DNA of 64,000 bases from Scolanthus callimorphus (Eukaryota; Cnidaria; Anthozoa; Actiniaria; Edwardsiidae): positions 2,046,001 to 2,110,000 of the forward strand of contig CM066924.1 of assembly GCA_033964015.1 (NCBI GenBank). The letters run 5' to 3'. Both the position numbers and the translations under genes were made by a program. Of this stretch, positions 1 to 10,077 are shown one piece after another (position 1 is the first letter of the stretch; each line of letters begins with the position of its first letter). Under the pieces are notes generated by a model. The model was not told the origin of the DNA. It saw only the letters and a list, made by a program, of their open reading frames with translations, and did no database searches.

Positions 1-390
1 CTGCTATTATTCCAAATCGAAACCCAGATTTCGGATCCTGAAACTAGATAGTTTGATCGTGATAGTGTTACTCTAATGATACTGTCAAATCAACTCAAAT
101 AGCGGCTTTTTCAATTTTCAGCAAGGTATTTTCAAATATGGTATTTTCATTTTATTCAAAATTCAAAATGTCATGCAACACTTGTAAACTCCCCATTTTA
201 CTCACATAACGCACAGAACGATCCCCCTAGATACAATGCGCTAAATACAGCGTATCTACTCATTTTTTAATTAGCGGATATAGAGGCTAATTCTCTTTTC
301 TGGACTGCTGGGCAAACATTTACCTCTTCCTTTTTGGTAGGAGAAAGTAGATCCAAACATTTACCAGCAGTGAAGAAGGAATAACTATTT

Positions 391-1290
391 ATGTGTGCAT
401 TAGATTCCGCACTCGGTGCGGGGAAGGTGATTACCACAGTAATATTGTGCGCGCATAGACTCCGCGGCAATCGGTGTGTGGAAGGTGATTATCACAAGGG
501 TAATATTTGTGTGCGCATAGACTCCACACCCGGTGTGCGTGGAAAGTTATTATCACAAGGGTAATACTGTGTGCGCATAGACTCCGCACTCAGGGTGCGG
601 GGAAGGTTAATATCATAAAAGTGATATTGTGTGCGCAAAGACTCCGCACTCGGTGTGCGTGGAAGGTTATTATCATAAAAGTGCTATTGTTCGCGCCAAG
701 ACCCCGCACTCGGGGTGCGTGGAAGGTAATTATCATAAGTGATATTGTGTGCGCAAAGACTCCGCACTCGGTGTGCGTGGAAGGTTATTATCACAAGGGT
801 AATGTTGTGTGCACAAAGACTCCGCACTCGGGTGCGTGGAAGGTTAATATCACAAAAGTGATATTGTGTGCGCAAAGACTCCGCACTCGGGGTGCGTGAA
901 AGGTGTTTATCACAATGTTAATATTGTGTGTGCATAGTCTCCGCACTCGGTGCGTCGGAGGTGATTACCATAAGGGTAATATTGTGTGCGCGTAGACTCC
1001 GCACTCGGTGCGTGGAAGGCTATCACTCGGAGCGTGGAAGGCTATCTATTTATCTATCATACGCAGACTTCGCGCGTAGTGCGTGGAAGGTTATCTATTT
1101 ATCTATCATACGCAGACTTCGCGCGTAGTGCGTGGAAGGTTATCTATTTATCTATCATACGCAGACTCCGCGCGTAGTGCGTGGAAGGTTTCGGAACAGT
1201 GTGTACGCAGACTCCGCACGTGGTGCGTGGAAGGTTCCAGGGGGGTAACAGTGTACAAAACGTGGCACGTTGAAGGTTATCATTCGCAGG
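391..1290. repeat. Minisatellite, two related unit types
   Basis: About ten tandem copies of a unit of roughly 60-65 bp containing the words 'agactccgcactcggtgcg' and 'ggaaggttattatcacaag', followed from about 1016 by several copies of a shorter unit (about 49 bp) that keeps 'gcgtggaaggttatctattt' and 'catacgcagactt'. The open frames here are repeat translations, not genes. Confidence 0.9.
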
Positions 1291-2181
1291 AAATAACACT
1301 TGGGATCCAAACTCTTCGATGTTGTTGGGGGGACCATTTAACAACGGTCCTGACAGACATAGTCTGCGTCCTGGCTCATCGAAGGGTTGGGTTCCCTGTG
1401 TTTCTGTTTCTTTTGCGTTCGTTTCCGTCTTTTATCTAGGAGACACTTTAGGCTATTCACAGTTGGGTTTGTAACCACCAAGTCTTATGCCCGGACGGGC
1501 GTTGTTCAACTCAGATCCATCACACAGGGATCCCAACCCTTCGTTGGGCTACTGCCGTCCCCCTAACATGGCCATGATGCCCAGTTTGACTCTACACGTT
1601 TAGTAGCGACCCTGTACCCAGTCTGTGAGAAGTTTGTAGTTTTCTTCCTCGTTTTACTCTTCATATGTATATATATATGTACGTGTATATACTTGTATGT
1701 GGTTTTTCATAAACTTCTTTTTCTTTCAATTGTACTATTTAGTTCACGTACGCGTTTTAACGAGCCTCACGCCCTAGGTGTTGTTACGTGGTTCAATTAT
1801 TATTATTGTTCAGGAGATTTGGATTTTCTGAGGATTGGGAGAAGAGATTGGGATTTCTGAGTTTCGGGGTTTAGTTATGAAAGAGAGAAGAGATGGGTGT
1901 GGTGATTTTAGCCTGCCATCGAATCGCAATATAATTTAAGGAACAAAAGAAAATTCGTTATGCCAAAATGTTCTACAAAGCGCTGCCAAAGTAGTTTTAT
2001 AAATTGTAATTCAAGGTTTTATATTCCATAATTTAGTATACATTTTTTATTAGACATATTTATCCTTTTAGCAATTATTATATTTATTAGACACATTTAT
2101 TATTATAGAAACTATAGTTAGCATTTTATATTGTAAAGTTAGACCATTTCAGCCCTTGGCTGTAAATATTTAGCTAATAAA

Positions 2182-2206
2182 CTATCTATCTATCTATCTA
2201 TCTATC
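2182..2206. repeat. TCTA microsatellite
   Basis: Six uninterrupted tctA/ctat units. Confidence 0.9.
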
Positions 2207-2227
2207 ATCGGTAGATGGCCTAGCCCC

Positions 2228-2311
2228 TAGGTTCGGTTTCCAGCCGTGATGGTTTTGCGGAGCCTTTATCAAGGTTTCATCAACCCCGCCACGGCTGGAA
2301 ACCGAGCCTAT
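2228..2311. repeat. Short foldback repeat
   Basis: 'ctcggtttccagccgt'-type sequence at about 2230-2250 is repeated in reverse complement at 2286-2310, giving an 84-bp imperfect hairpin. Confidence 0.6.
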
Positions 2312-2838
2312 AGATGGTCGTACTATAATATTTTGTGGAGCGGCACGAGCAGATCACCCCATACCTTAGCTTCTATTGCGATGCGAACAATAGTATGCAG
2401 TGAGGATATAGTACTTTTCAGCCTGCCGAGTCAAAATGGCCCCCAAAAAGTAAATAAATAAAATAAGCTTAAAACTTAACACAAGACTCACACGTATAGT
2501 GTAAGAGAGATTTCCAAACAAAATGTCCAAAAGTAGAATACTGACCTGGACCTTCGGTCAGTATTTTCCTAACCTAGCGTCACGGTACTTCACGATCCGG
2601 ACCAACAGCCGGTAAATAACACATATTTCAGAAGAAAAGGTCCTTTGCCCTCATGTGAGATATTAGATATAAACAATGATCAGAATATACGATACTACAG
2701 CGCCAGAAGTTATTCCCAGTAGTCAGTAAGTAAGCGATACTGTAAATGGTGTGTTTCTAGCTTCTAATTAGTTCGCAGTATTTTGGAAGCAATAAGGTAC
2801 TCTTCCTCATCAGTGGTACCGCAAAGAGGGTAATGGTT

Positions 2839-4344
2839 CTAAACAATTTTGCGGTAAATTTGTGAATCATTAGAGTGAGTGCAGATCAACAAATGATTGA
2901 TTACCTTGGAGTCACGAATTCCCGTAACAGGGAAAGTCTTCTCTTCTTGCACGAGCGAGGCTGTTAGTTTTGCGGTGTAGGTTGACATCAGAATAAGTGT
3001 CCCAACTGAGAAGACGGCGTACGTGAACCGAGCACTTACACTCTTAGCTGTCGCTTCATCCAAAGGGATCTTGAACACTGAACTCCACACGTACGAGAAA
3101 CTCATACGTAAGTCCAATAAACGTTGTTCTTCTTTTGGATAAGGTTTCTGAAGAGAAATTTTGTCCATGCCCCAGAGTAACACGACTAGGAAGATGCTAC
3201 ACAGGAGAATAACCATCCATAGCTGGGTGCTGAATGGCTCAGTGAATCCAAACAAGCTTGTAGATGTTTGGACGTGCTTGGCGTGAACAATGATTTGGTA
3301 TTCGAATTCTGCAATGGGCGCAAACGCAAAGTCGACAGCTCTTAACCTGTGACTTGTAACCAATAAAGCTGCTAGCCCTATATCAGCTCTACTTTCAATC
3401 AACTCAGCAATCATTCCATTCCATCTCCCCTTGTCATCTTCGTATGTCCCGTACTTACCATCAGGGACAATGTACATCTCCGATTCAAACCCAAGATCCG
3501 TTTTCAAGGCCAGTAAGATGTCTATATAAAAGCCTGTACAGCAATATGTCACGGCTCCTGTAACAGAACCATTGTTGTCTGCACGAGTTGTTACATATCT
3601 AACACACTCGTGCCCATAGCAGGCGTTCTCTTTCGTCACCTCAAACTTGCTAATAAATGTTCCCGGGTCTTCCTCTACCGTCACGACGCACAGCGCTCCT
3701 GGATTCTTGCACCTCCTATGTGGTCTGAGATAGTTGTTTTTCACGAGAATTTGTCCATCTGACACCCTAGCGATTTCTTCGACATCTCTTCCAAGGATCA
3801 CCCTATCAATCGCGAGGCCTCCCTTTTCCTTGGTCCACGCCAACAAGTCATCTGTAGTTTCCCCTTCGGTACACATTTTGATAGTAGTGGCAAACAATTT
3901 TGTGGAAAAGAGGTACTGAGATGCTTGGATACTTTTTGCGGCAGATTTAACGCAATGGAGAGCGCGTCCGACAAGAAGATGAACAGGAGAGGCGCTTCGA
4001 ACAAGCAGCGCGTCCCATCCGTTTGTACCCGGTGATGATACAGTCGACCTGACGGAATTATTGGGAAAGAAGGTCGGATCAAAGGCAATTTTCAAAGTCG
4101 TTGTATCAAATGAGTGTTCCTTGAAGTCGTGACGGCTTAGTTGAAGCTGATTGTAGGAATGCACTTGGAATAAAACCCCGGGATCTGTTTGTGATCGTGT
4201 GAGGAGCAGAGACAGGAGCTGATCAACTTGGATTCGGGTGCCCGCCAGAATAACATTTCTTGTGTTGGAAGTTTCGATAAGTAGAGCGATGACTTCTGCC
4301 ATTTTGAGATAAGATTCCTTCTGATTCAGGCCCAAGGGCTCCGT
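2839..4344 (-). CDS. Glutamate receptor-like, exon 2 (ATD, S1, M1-M3, start of S2)
   Basis: Very long exon, acceptor TTTTTCCGCAG at 4345-4350, open for 501 codons before TAG. I kept the exon running to the stop because the residues after the possible GTAATC donor ('LLICTHSNDSQIYRK') still resemble the start of NMDA S2 (pattern ...S.DIYFRR). Confidence 0.7.
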   Translation of the reverse strand, partial: TEPLGLNQKESYLKMAEVIALLIETSNTRNVILAGTRIQVDQLLSLLLTRSQTDPGVLFQVHSYNQLQLSRHDFKEHSFDTTTLKIAFDPTFFPNNSVRSTVSSPGTNGWDALLVRSASPVHLLVGRALHCVKSAAKSIQASQYLFSTKLFATTIKMCTEGETTDDLLAWTKEKGGLAIDRVILGRDVEEIARVSDGQILVKNNYLRPHRRCKNPGALCVVTVEEDPGTFISKFEVTKENACYGHECVRYVTTRADNNGSVTGAVTYCCTGFYIDILLALKTDLGFESEMYIVPDGKYGTYEDDKGRWNGMIAELIESRADIGLAALLVTSHRLRAVDFAFAPIAEFEYQIIVHAKHVQTSTSLFGFTEPFSTQLWMVILLCSIFLVVLLWGMDKISLQKPYPKEEQRLLDLRMSFSYVWSSVFKIPLDEATAKSVSARFTYAVFSVGTLILMSTYTAKLTASLVQEEKTFPVTGIRDSKVINHLLICTHSNDSQIYRKIV

Positions 4345-4997
4345 CTGCGGAAAAAAACAAATTATCTCAAAATATCAAAAGGATAAACAATCCTTCTTAC
4401 CTGCTGATTCCCATTGTACAAAACAAAAACGTTTTAATACAGGCCAGAAATCCACACCGGTTTACAAAGTATTATTATCATTGGAAGCTTAAATGTTTAT
4501 GGGTTTCTGACACCTGCGCCATTCTAGCGAATTGTGCTGAATTATGGAAGAAGAATTCTGATCATTATTGGCGAAAATATAGCGGCGAGTATAAAGTTCA
4601 TCTGTACTTTTATAACAATCATTTATGTTTTTGTGCATTTTCTTACCTCAAAATCAGTGATTACAATCGACGACCCGGCGCAAATGAATGGAACTGAAAG
4701 GTGTTTCGCCAAGTACTGGAAAAGGTGATCCAGTTTGTTCCCCAAACAGCCGATAATAGCTGCTGGTTGGACCATAAGATGATCCGCGGTTCCTAGCACT
4801 CCTTCAAAACTTGTATTACTGCCAGTCAGGGTTGTAATGTTGAGCGAGCTTTGAAAATGTCGAAAATATTGGAATACGTCTTGGACATCTGGAGTTATTT
4901 GTTCGACCAGAACTAACATGTTCACTGGTGATGTTATCTGACAGAAACATACTGTTGTCGCAAGTGCCAATATTGCAGCGGGAAGTAAGGTTGTCAT
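2839..4997 (-). CDS. NMDA-type ionotropic glutamate receptor-like protein, truncated
   Basis: Two exons: 4647-4997 (117 codons, donor GTAAGA, phase 0) and 2839-4344 (acceptor CCGCAG). Start at ATG 4997 gives a signal peptide (MTTLLPAAILALATT...). The order is that of an ionotropic glutamate receptor: amino-terminal domain, S1 with 'CCTGFYIDIL' and 'DGKYGT' (both typical of NMDA subunits), 'RWNGMIAELI', a binding-site Arg in 'VTSHR', M1, a pore loop, M3 'STYTAKLTASL', then the start of S2. In NMDA GluN1 the M3 motif is SYTANLAAF and the pore selectivity residue is Asn; here both positions carry Lys (about residues 576 and 542). The frame ends at TAG 2839-2841 after 'SQIYRKIV', about 30 residues into S2, so the rest of S2 and M4 are missing. 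The same frame stays open for about 24 more codons past the stop. A weak alternative donor (GTAATC) sits at 2904. Likely a plasma-membrane channel relative, functional state uncertain. Confidence 0.8.
4647..4997 (-). CDS. Glutamate receptor-like, exon 1 (signal peptide, start of ATD)
   Basis: 117 codons from ATG 4997 to a canonical GTAAGA donor after GAT-TTT-GAG. Hydrophobic leader of about 18 residues, then the first part of the bilobed amino-terminal domain. Confidence 0.8.
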
Positions 4998-5073
4998 AGT
5001 TAGAAGTTTGGGCCAAAGAAGATGTAAAACGTACCGCTTGCGGAATAAGTAGGTACATAGGTATTGGTTTCAT

Positions 5074-7771
5074 CCCTGTTAATTGCTATGTGCACCCGCT
5101 GCATCAGTAATGCTCAAGCTCATTCGCATTAATGCATTATTTCTCCTTACTGAGTCTGTTATTTGATCCGTTTTTAGCACCTGTTTGTCTAAATGTATCA
5201 TATCTATACTATTTACGGAGAGTCTGTCCCGGATTCAGCACGCAAGCCAATCACAGCGCTCCATCCTTCTGCGACTCGTCTGCATTCATCATCCGTTTTT
5301 GAATCTCTAAAAAAATGTCCATTAGCTTTTTCCATATAATTATAGTACTACAAGCCATCCAATTGCTGTGATAGGATTATTTCCAATTCGATCCAAATTC
5401 TAAAGCACCAGGCGTATCTCGAAAAACAAACGGCACAGCCATCGAAACACGCTGTTTTCAGAGCCATAAAATTGATGGGAAAGTTAAGTTCTCCTAATTG
5501 CGTTCAATAATTTCTCAAGAATTTTTTTTCAGCAGAAAAGAAAAAGAACTTTGCAATGTAAGTTTGCAGTGAAATTTAGAGAGGGAAGTCTTTTTTATTA
5601 GCAGTGCTTGGCATGAAAAACAATTAATGTTTTAACTATTTCTCTGCTTCTTGTTCATGTGATTCAGCAGATGCCAAAAATTGTTTTCTTTTAAATATAA
5701 TATTGGAAGGAATAGTTGTATTCTGCGTTGCAAATCTCGTCCCACGCGAAGCGACTGTAACTTCGACTGTTCGGATGACTATCGTGATGACTTTCGAATG
5801 AATGATCGATATCGGACGGTACGTGTTGAAAACGATGTTTCAAAAATATATCTAAGAGATTCCATGTTCATCAATTTTACAGTCCGACGCACTTTTAAGA
5901 TTTTTTTGTTAGGTGTTTATTTCCGCTCATTGTGAACTGAAACGTTATAAAATGGCAAAGAAGAGGCCTGAGATGTCACGAAAATTAATATCTTGGGAGG
6001 AAAAAGAAACTACATGAGATAAATAACCATCTTATCTAAAAAAAAATCAGCAGTAACGAAGTATATTAGTGGCTTCCTGTAGGCAATGCCAATAAAAAAT
6101 GTCTGCGTTCTAGGGCTTATAACAAATGGTGGGAATTGTAAAAACTGAAGTTATTCTTTTTGTTAGGCGAACATCCCAAAACAACAAAACTTGCTGCTTT
6201 CAGAGAATCCTACAGCAAACTCAATTAAATGCAGTCGCCCGATGATCCAATTGCTGCATTTTAAAAGGACATGGTCACCTAGAAAACACGAAAATAATTA
6301 TATAGTGTCACAAAACAGAGAAATTGTTGTCTAAAATTGAAAGAGTTAGAGTAAAGGAAGAAGTGTTAAAAATTTCAAAAAATGCCATACAATCTTACTA
6401 ATGAGCCCCCCCCCCCCCCCCCAATTGTGAAAACTGTTCCGCCGTCCCTGAACACAAGAAAGAAATTGCTAAATATGTATTTGATTGCTTCCAAATTAGA
6501 AAAGCTTTAAATGTAGAGTTTTAGGGAAAATATACTCATGTATGCTGACTAAAGCTACTTCGTTACCCTTATAAATTATGTCTATGTCTATGTCTATGAT
6601 TATTCGTTACAAATTCCAGTTCTTACTTTTATAAATGGTGATGTGGTGACCATGGTGATCATGTGCCTTTAACAGCAACGGCAACTTGAATGAAGCAAAC
6701 AGAGGAGACAATTGTAGACCTGCTGTCACTACATGACGGGACGTAAAGTTCTTTACACTTTCAATGGGTTGTGGAAGAACTTAAAAAAAGCGGAGCTGGG
6801 AAAGGACCATGACCTATTGCCAGAGACAATCAAACAGTGCTCCGGAAAATAAATACAGCTCTACATTTGTATGTACTCATCCCCAAATCACTTATATCAC
6901 TTGGTATTAGCCTAATAAGCAGTGTAGGTAACTTTATGTGACAAGGGCTGCCGATTTACCAGCAAATTTTGATACAACTTGAAACTTTAAAAACTTCATC
7001 CTGACAAGAAAAACTCATTATTGCAATACGTCTCCATCTGCTGTGTCAACCGTTGTGTTCTTCCAAAAAATATAGCTCCTACCACCCTATCGAGGAACTC
7101 TAAATTTTCAAAAAATGCTCTACGCCTGTGGAATTCCATATTCCTTGTGGACATTCCAACGATGCAAATGAATACCCTATGGAAATGCTGGGGCGAAAAA
7201 AGGCCCTGTGGAAATTCCAGGGCCAAACACATCGACCCCTGTAGAAATTCAATCCAGGGTCGAACTCAACGGTTCCTCGATAGGGTAACGGATATCAAAT
7301 AGAACAGCCGATTGCCTTTGGCAAGGAGTTGATTGTAAGGAAGCACACAGGATGATACATTACGGCCCCTCCAAAACTGTGGAGGCATTTGTGCACTTTT
7401 CAAAAGACTCTCACATGAAACTTAACTCACTATATTTACATACTGTCTAGCCTAAAGTCTATCCATTTGAATTATACAGGTCTTTCGCAGTTCGTCTATA
7501 ACGTGTTGTACTGGAGAGCAACAAAAATTGAAACGTATGTGATCTGTATTTTTTGACATGCTCATAAAGAATTTGGTCAATTAACTTCGAAAGTATTCCA
7601 TGTTATCAGTTCAATTTCTTTAATTGTTTTTTCAATGATGTTCTCTTTCTACATGACTAACTTTATCGAAAACACCATATATTGGTTACGCAGTGAAGAT
7701 GATGCATATGTTTTCTTACAAATCAAGAAACCAAAGTTTAGTTGTCTGATACGCTGTTAAAAAAATTAACG
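5074..7771. other. Intergenic region, glutamate receptor to sulfotransferase
   Basis: No convincing gene. Holds a poly-C tract (about 6407-6422) and one small inverted-repeat element (7084-7286). Open frames at 5681-5935 and 6996-7302 match nothing I recognise; the latter lies in the repeat. Confidence 0.6.
7084..7286. mobile_element. MITE-like element with 15-bp inverted ends
   Basis: 'accctatcgaggaac' at 7084-7098 is perfectly inverted at 7272-7286. Internal sequence contains repeated 'tggaaattcca'-like words. No coding capacity. Confidence 0.65.
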
Positions 7772-8476
7772 ATGAAGGTGATAGTCGCTGGATTGTCTAA
7801 AACAGGAACTAAATCGTTGGCACAAGCGCTACGAATTCTTGGGTATCGAGTTTTCGACGCTGAGCAGCACTGGAATTATCATATGGAAATTTGGAACAAT
7901 TATTACAAAGACCAAGCGATCACTCCAGATTATGTCTCTATGTATGAGGGTTATGATGCAGTGACGGGTTTACCGGCATGTTTCTTTTTTGATGATATTT
8001 TCAAGGCTTTTCCCGACTCAAAAGTAGTTCTTTCGGTGCGCGACAGCGAAGCTGTGTGGCGGAAGAGCATGGAAAAGAGTAATGATGTTGTATTCTCCAC
8101 CATTAATCAGTGGTGGCTTATTCTAGCGCGACATTTGACTCCAACGGGACGAATATGGTACAAGTACAACGTAAACTCTGCGGATTACTTGTCCAAGGTG
8201 GATTACCTATCGCATAACAACAGAGCCAGATCTGTTATTCCTCCAAATCAACTACTTGTGTTCAACCTCAAAGATGGCTGGAAGCCACTCTGTGAGTTTC
8301 TCGATAAAGAAATCCCAAAAGTCTCGTTTCCACATCGTAATATCGCCTGCTCGTACGTCCCCGAGATGATCAACAAGTCTGCGACTGTCAGTCTAATGTA
8401 CAAAGAGCTTATCATGGTGTTCTCGTTTGTTATTGCCTTGGCCGCAGTTAGCTCTTTTTTGTCATTTGCTACCTGA
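7772..8476 (+). CDS. P-loop sulfotransferase-like protein with C-terminal membrane segment
   Basis: Single exon, 234 aa. I start at ATG 7772 because it gives the family-typical N-terminus MKVIVAG; the frame is open about 30 bases further up, but with no ATG. Residues 7-16 (GLSKTGTKSL) form the P-loop-like 5'-phosphosulfate binding motif (GxxKTGTxSL) of the Sulfotransfer_4 type family, often annotated in invertebrates as NAD-dependent epimerase-like. 'VVLSVRDSEAVW' (about 85-96) fits the second phosphate-binding strand/helix. 'DGWKPLCEFL' (168-177) and 'PKVSFPHRN' are the usual C-terminal family signatures. Residues about 211-230 are strongly hydrophobic and likely a tail anchor. Substrate unknown. 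It is the only plus-strand gene of the window. Its last codons and 3' UTR are duplicated at 8611-8730. Confidence 0.85.
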   Translation: MKVIVAGLSKTGTKSLAQALRILGYRVFDAEQHWNYHMEIWNNYYKDQAITPDYVSMYEGYDAVTGLPACFFFDDIFKAFPDSKVVLSVRDSEAVWRKSMEKSNDVVFSTINQWWLILARHLTPTGRIWYKYNVNSADYLSKVDYLSHNNRARSVIPPNQLLVFNLKDGWKPLCEFLDKEIPKVSFPHRNIACSYVPEMINKSATVSLMYKELIMVFSFVIALAAVSSFLSFAT

Positions 8477-8610
8477 AAGACTATATTCTGTGAATGCCGT
8501 GAATTGAGTACAATAATCATTACTGCGGTTTTCATAATTCTGCGAACTCTACACCGACTAACGAACCACGGTTTGGCTTCTGTCAATCAAACGAGTTAAG
8601 GTGACTTCCA

Positions 8611-8730
8611 CAAGAGCTTATCGTGGTTTTCTCGTTTGTTATTGCCTTGGCCGCAGTTAGCTCTTTTTTGTTAGTTGCTACCTGAAAGACTTTCGACTTG
8701 TGTGAATGTATCCTGAGTACAATAACTATT
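8611..8730 (+). pseudogene. Duplicated 3' end of the sulfotransferase-like gene
   Basis: This stretch repeats 8402-8522 with few changes: the codons for the C-terminal hydrophobic segment ('FVIALAAVSS'), the stop codon TGA in the same place, and the first part of the 3' UTR. It is preceded by 'ttccacaag', which could act as a splice acceptor, so an alternative last exon is possible, but the simplest reading is a partial tandem duplication. Confidence 0.7.
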
Positions 8731-8768
8731 AATAGAATAACGTCAAGTGAATAAGGCGAGGCCGACAA

Positions 8769-8774
8769 AATAAA
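8769..8774 (+). promoter_or_regulatory. Possible polyadenylation signal AATAAA
   Basis: AATAAA 293 bases after the stop of the sulfotransferase-like gene; a second copy lies at 8866-8871. Confidence 0.4.
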
Positions 8775-8871
8775 AAGTCGTCCTAAAAGTCACGAAGTTT
8801 CAAAGTTACAAAGAGTAAAACAAAAAAGTAAAACAAATCTCGTTAGTACCTAAAGTGTCCCCTAAAATAAA

Positions 8872-9988
8872 CCAATGTCATCTTTAGAGACGATCAATGA
8901 AAAGGTTAACGACGATGATTATCATCATGAAGCACATCGTTCACAATTGTCTGGGTAATTTCGAGGTGTGCCTCAGGGAACATATTGGGACCTTTATAAT
9001 ATGACATCCTTAATGTAATGATGCCAGTCGTGAGTGTAAATAGGCATTTACAGAAAGTTTACGGCTCGCTTTATATTGGTAGCCATCTTAGTAGAAAAGA
9101 TGAAGCAGCAAAGAAGATAAAGTGAGTATTCAATTCCGAAATTTGTAATCACTAAGGACAACACAGAAACAAAGAAACATCACAACAGTCATTGTAAAAG
9201 TCCATAATCTTGCATTTATTGCATTAAAACAATATGTCCTTCAAATAAGTTAAATATAGTAGAAAAAAAAAAACATTATTTCCTTGTTTGATCATGATTT
9301 TCACATCACGTACGAATATTTGTCTGTGAAATAAAAATTTTAGTGCTGTGCGTGCAGCAATGAAAATTCTAATAAAAAATATTAACGACCGCGATCAGTA
9401 AATGTTACATAAAAATGCCACTGTTAAAATTGCTGCGATATTAGTCATTTCCAATAGTCCATTATCAAGAGTAATGAGAATCTGTATGGGCCCTTAACAT
9501 ACAATCTTCGTTCACTGGACAAAATGCCCGGACCCCATTGGTTAAAACTGATCGCATGAGTTTTCGTTACGCTGATGTCAATATGGAAGAATCTTACTCT
9601 TAGTAAACAGCGGAATTTTGTCATTTCGCCTTTGAGAAATCAAAAACGAAATGTTTCTAGCTCACTTCAAGGGTAAATACACGTAAGACAGACTCGCGTT
9701 CACAGTTGCTCTCTTCAGGACGCTGATTGCATCATGGGAAGGACGAACTTCCCATAATCCTTTGCCTTGCCTAAGGCAAATGCGAAATAAAAAGTTAGGA
9801 CTGGGAACGAGTGTGCATATAAGGGTACACACGAGGTTCCGAGATCTCCTTAAAGGTGTCTATTTTACAAAACAGGTGTAATAAATCGGTAAGCAAGGGG
9901 GTGGGGCTAAGGCAAGAGCTGTACTGTCGACGTGCATGAGGTACAAACACTTTTATCTAGAATTCTCGACTATAGCTTGTCTTGCTTG
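8872..9988. other. Intergenic, nothing recognised
   Basis: Between the convergent sulfotransferase-like and M28/EGF genes. I see no exon, RNA gene or clear repeat here. TTTATT at 9215-9220 is an AATAAA on the minus strand and might serve the M28/EGF gene. Confidence 0.5.
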
Positions 9989-10077
9989 TTATTGATACAA
10001 CTGCGTGAGAAGGAAGGCGACAAAGAAGAGCGCAACTTGACTGAGCAGAGAAGGCAGACTTGAGGTGGCACTCGACG
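9989..10077 (-). CDS. M28/EGF gene exon 8 (GPI-anchor signal, stop)
   Basis: Acceptor of ten T's plus AG in phase 1, exactly fitting the donor of exon 7. Encodes ASSATSSLPSLLSQ then VALFFVAFLLTQLYQ and TAA. Small residues followed by a spacer and a terminal hydrophobic stretch with no cytoplasmic tail is the GPI-signal pattern; a very short single-pass anchor is the alternative. Confidence 0.75.

Larger units (their letters stand above)
1..2838. other. Gene-free left flank with repeats
   Basis: No coding exon is recognisable on either strand. It contains a minisatellite (about 391-1290), a TCTA microsatellite (2182-2206) and a small foldback (2228-2311). If the glutamate receptor to the right has further 3' exons they would lie here on the minus strand or beyond the left edge, but I could not identify sequence for the missing M4 segment or the rest of S2. 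Confidence 0.6.

Noticed and set aside
507..899. 130-codon frame in the minisatellite
   Set aside because: Periodic translation of the tandem repeat.
391..1290. CRISPR-like array
   Set aside because: Units are adjacent without unique spacers and the DNA is clearly eukaryotic.
2904..2909. GTAATC as the donor ending glutamate receptor exon 2
   Set aside because: Weak donor, and residues encoded beyond it still resemble S2; kept only as an alternative.
5681..5935. 84-codon plus-strand frame
   Set aside because: No recognisable motif, no splice or neighbour support.
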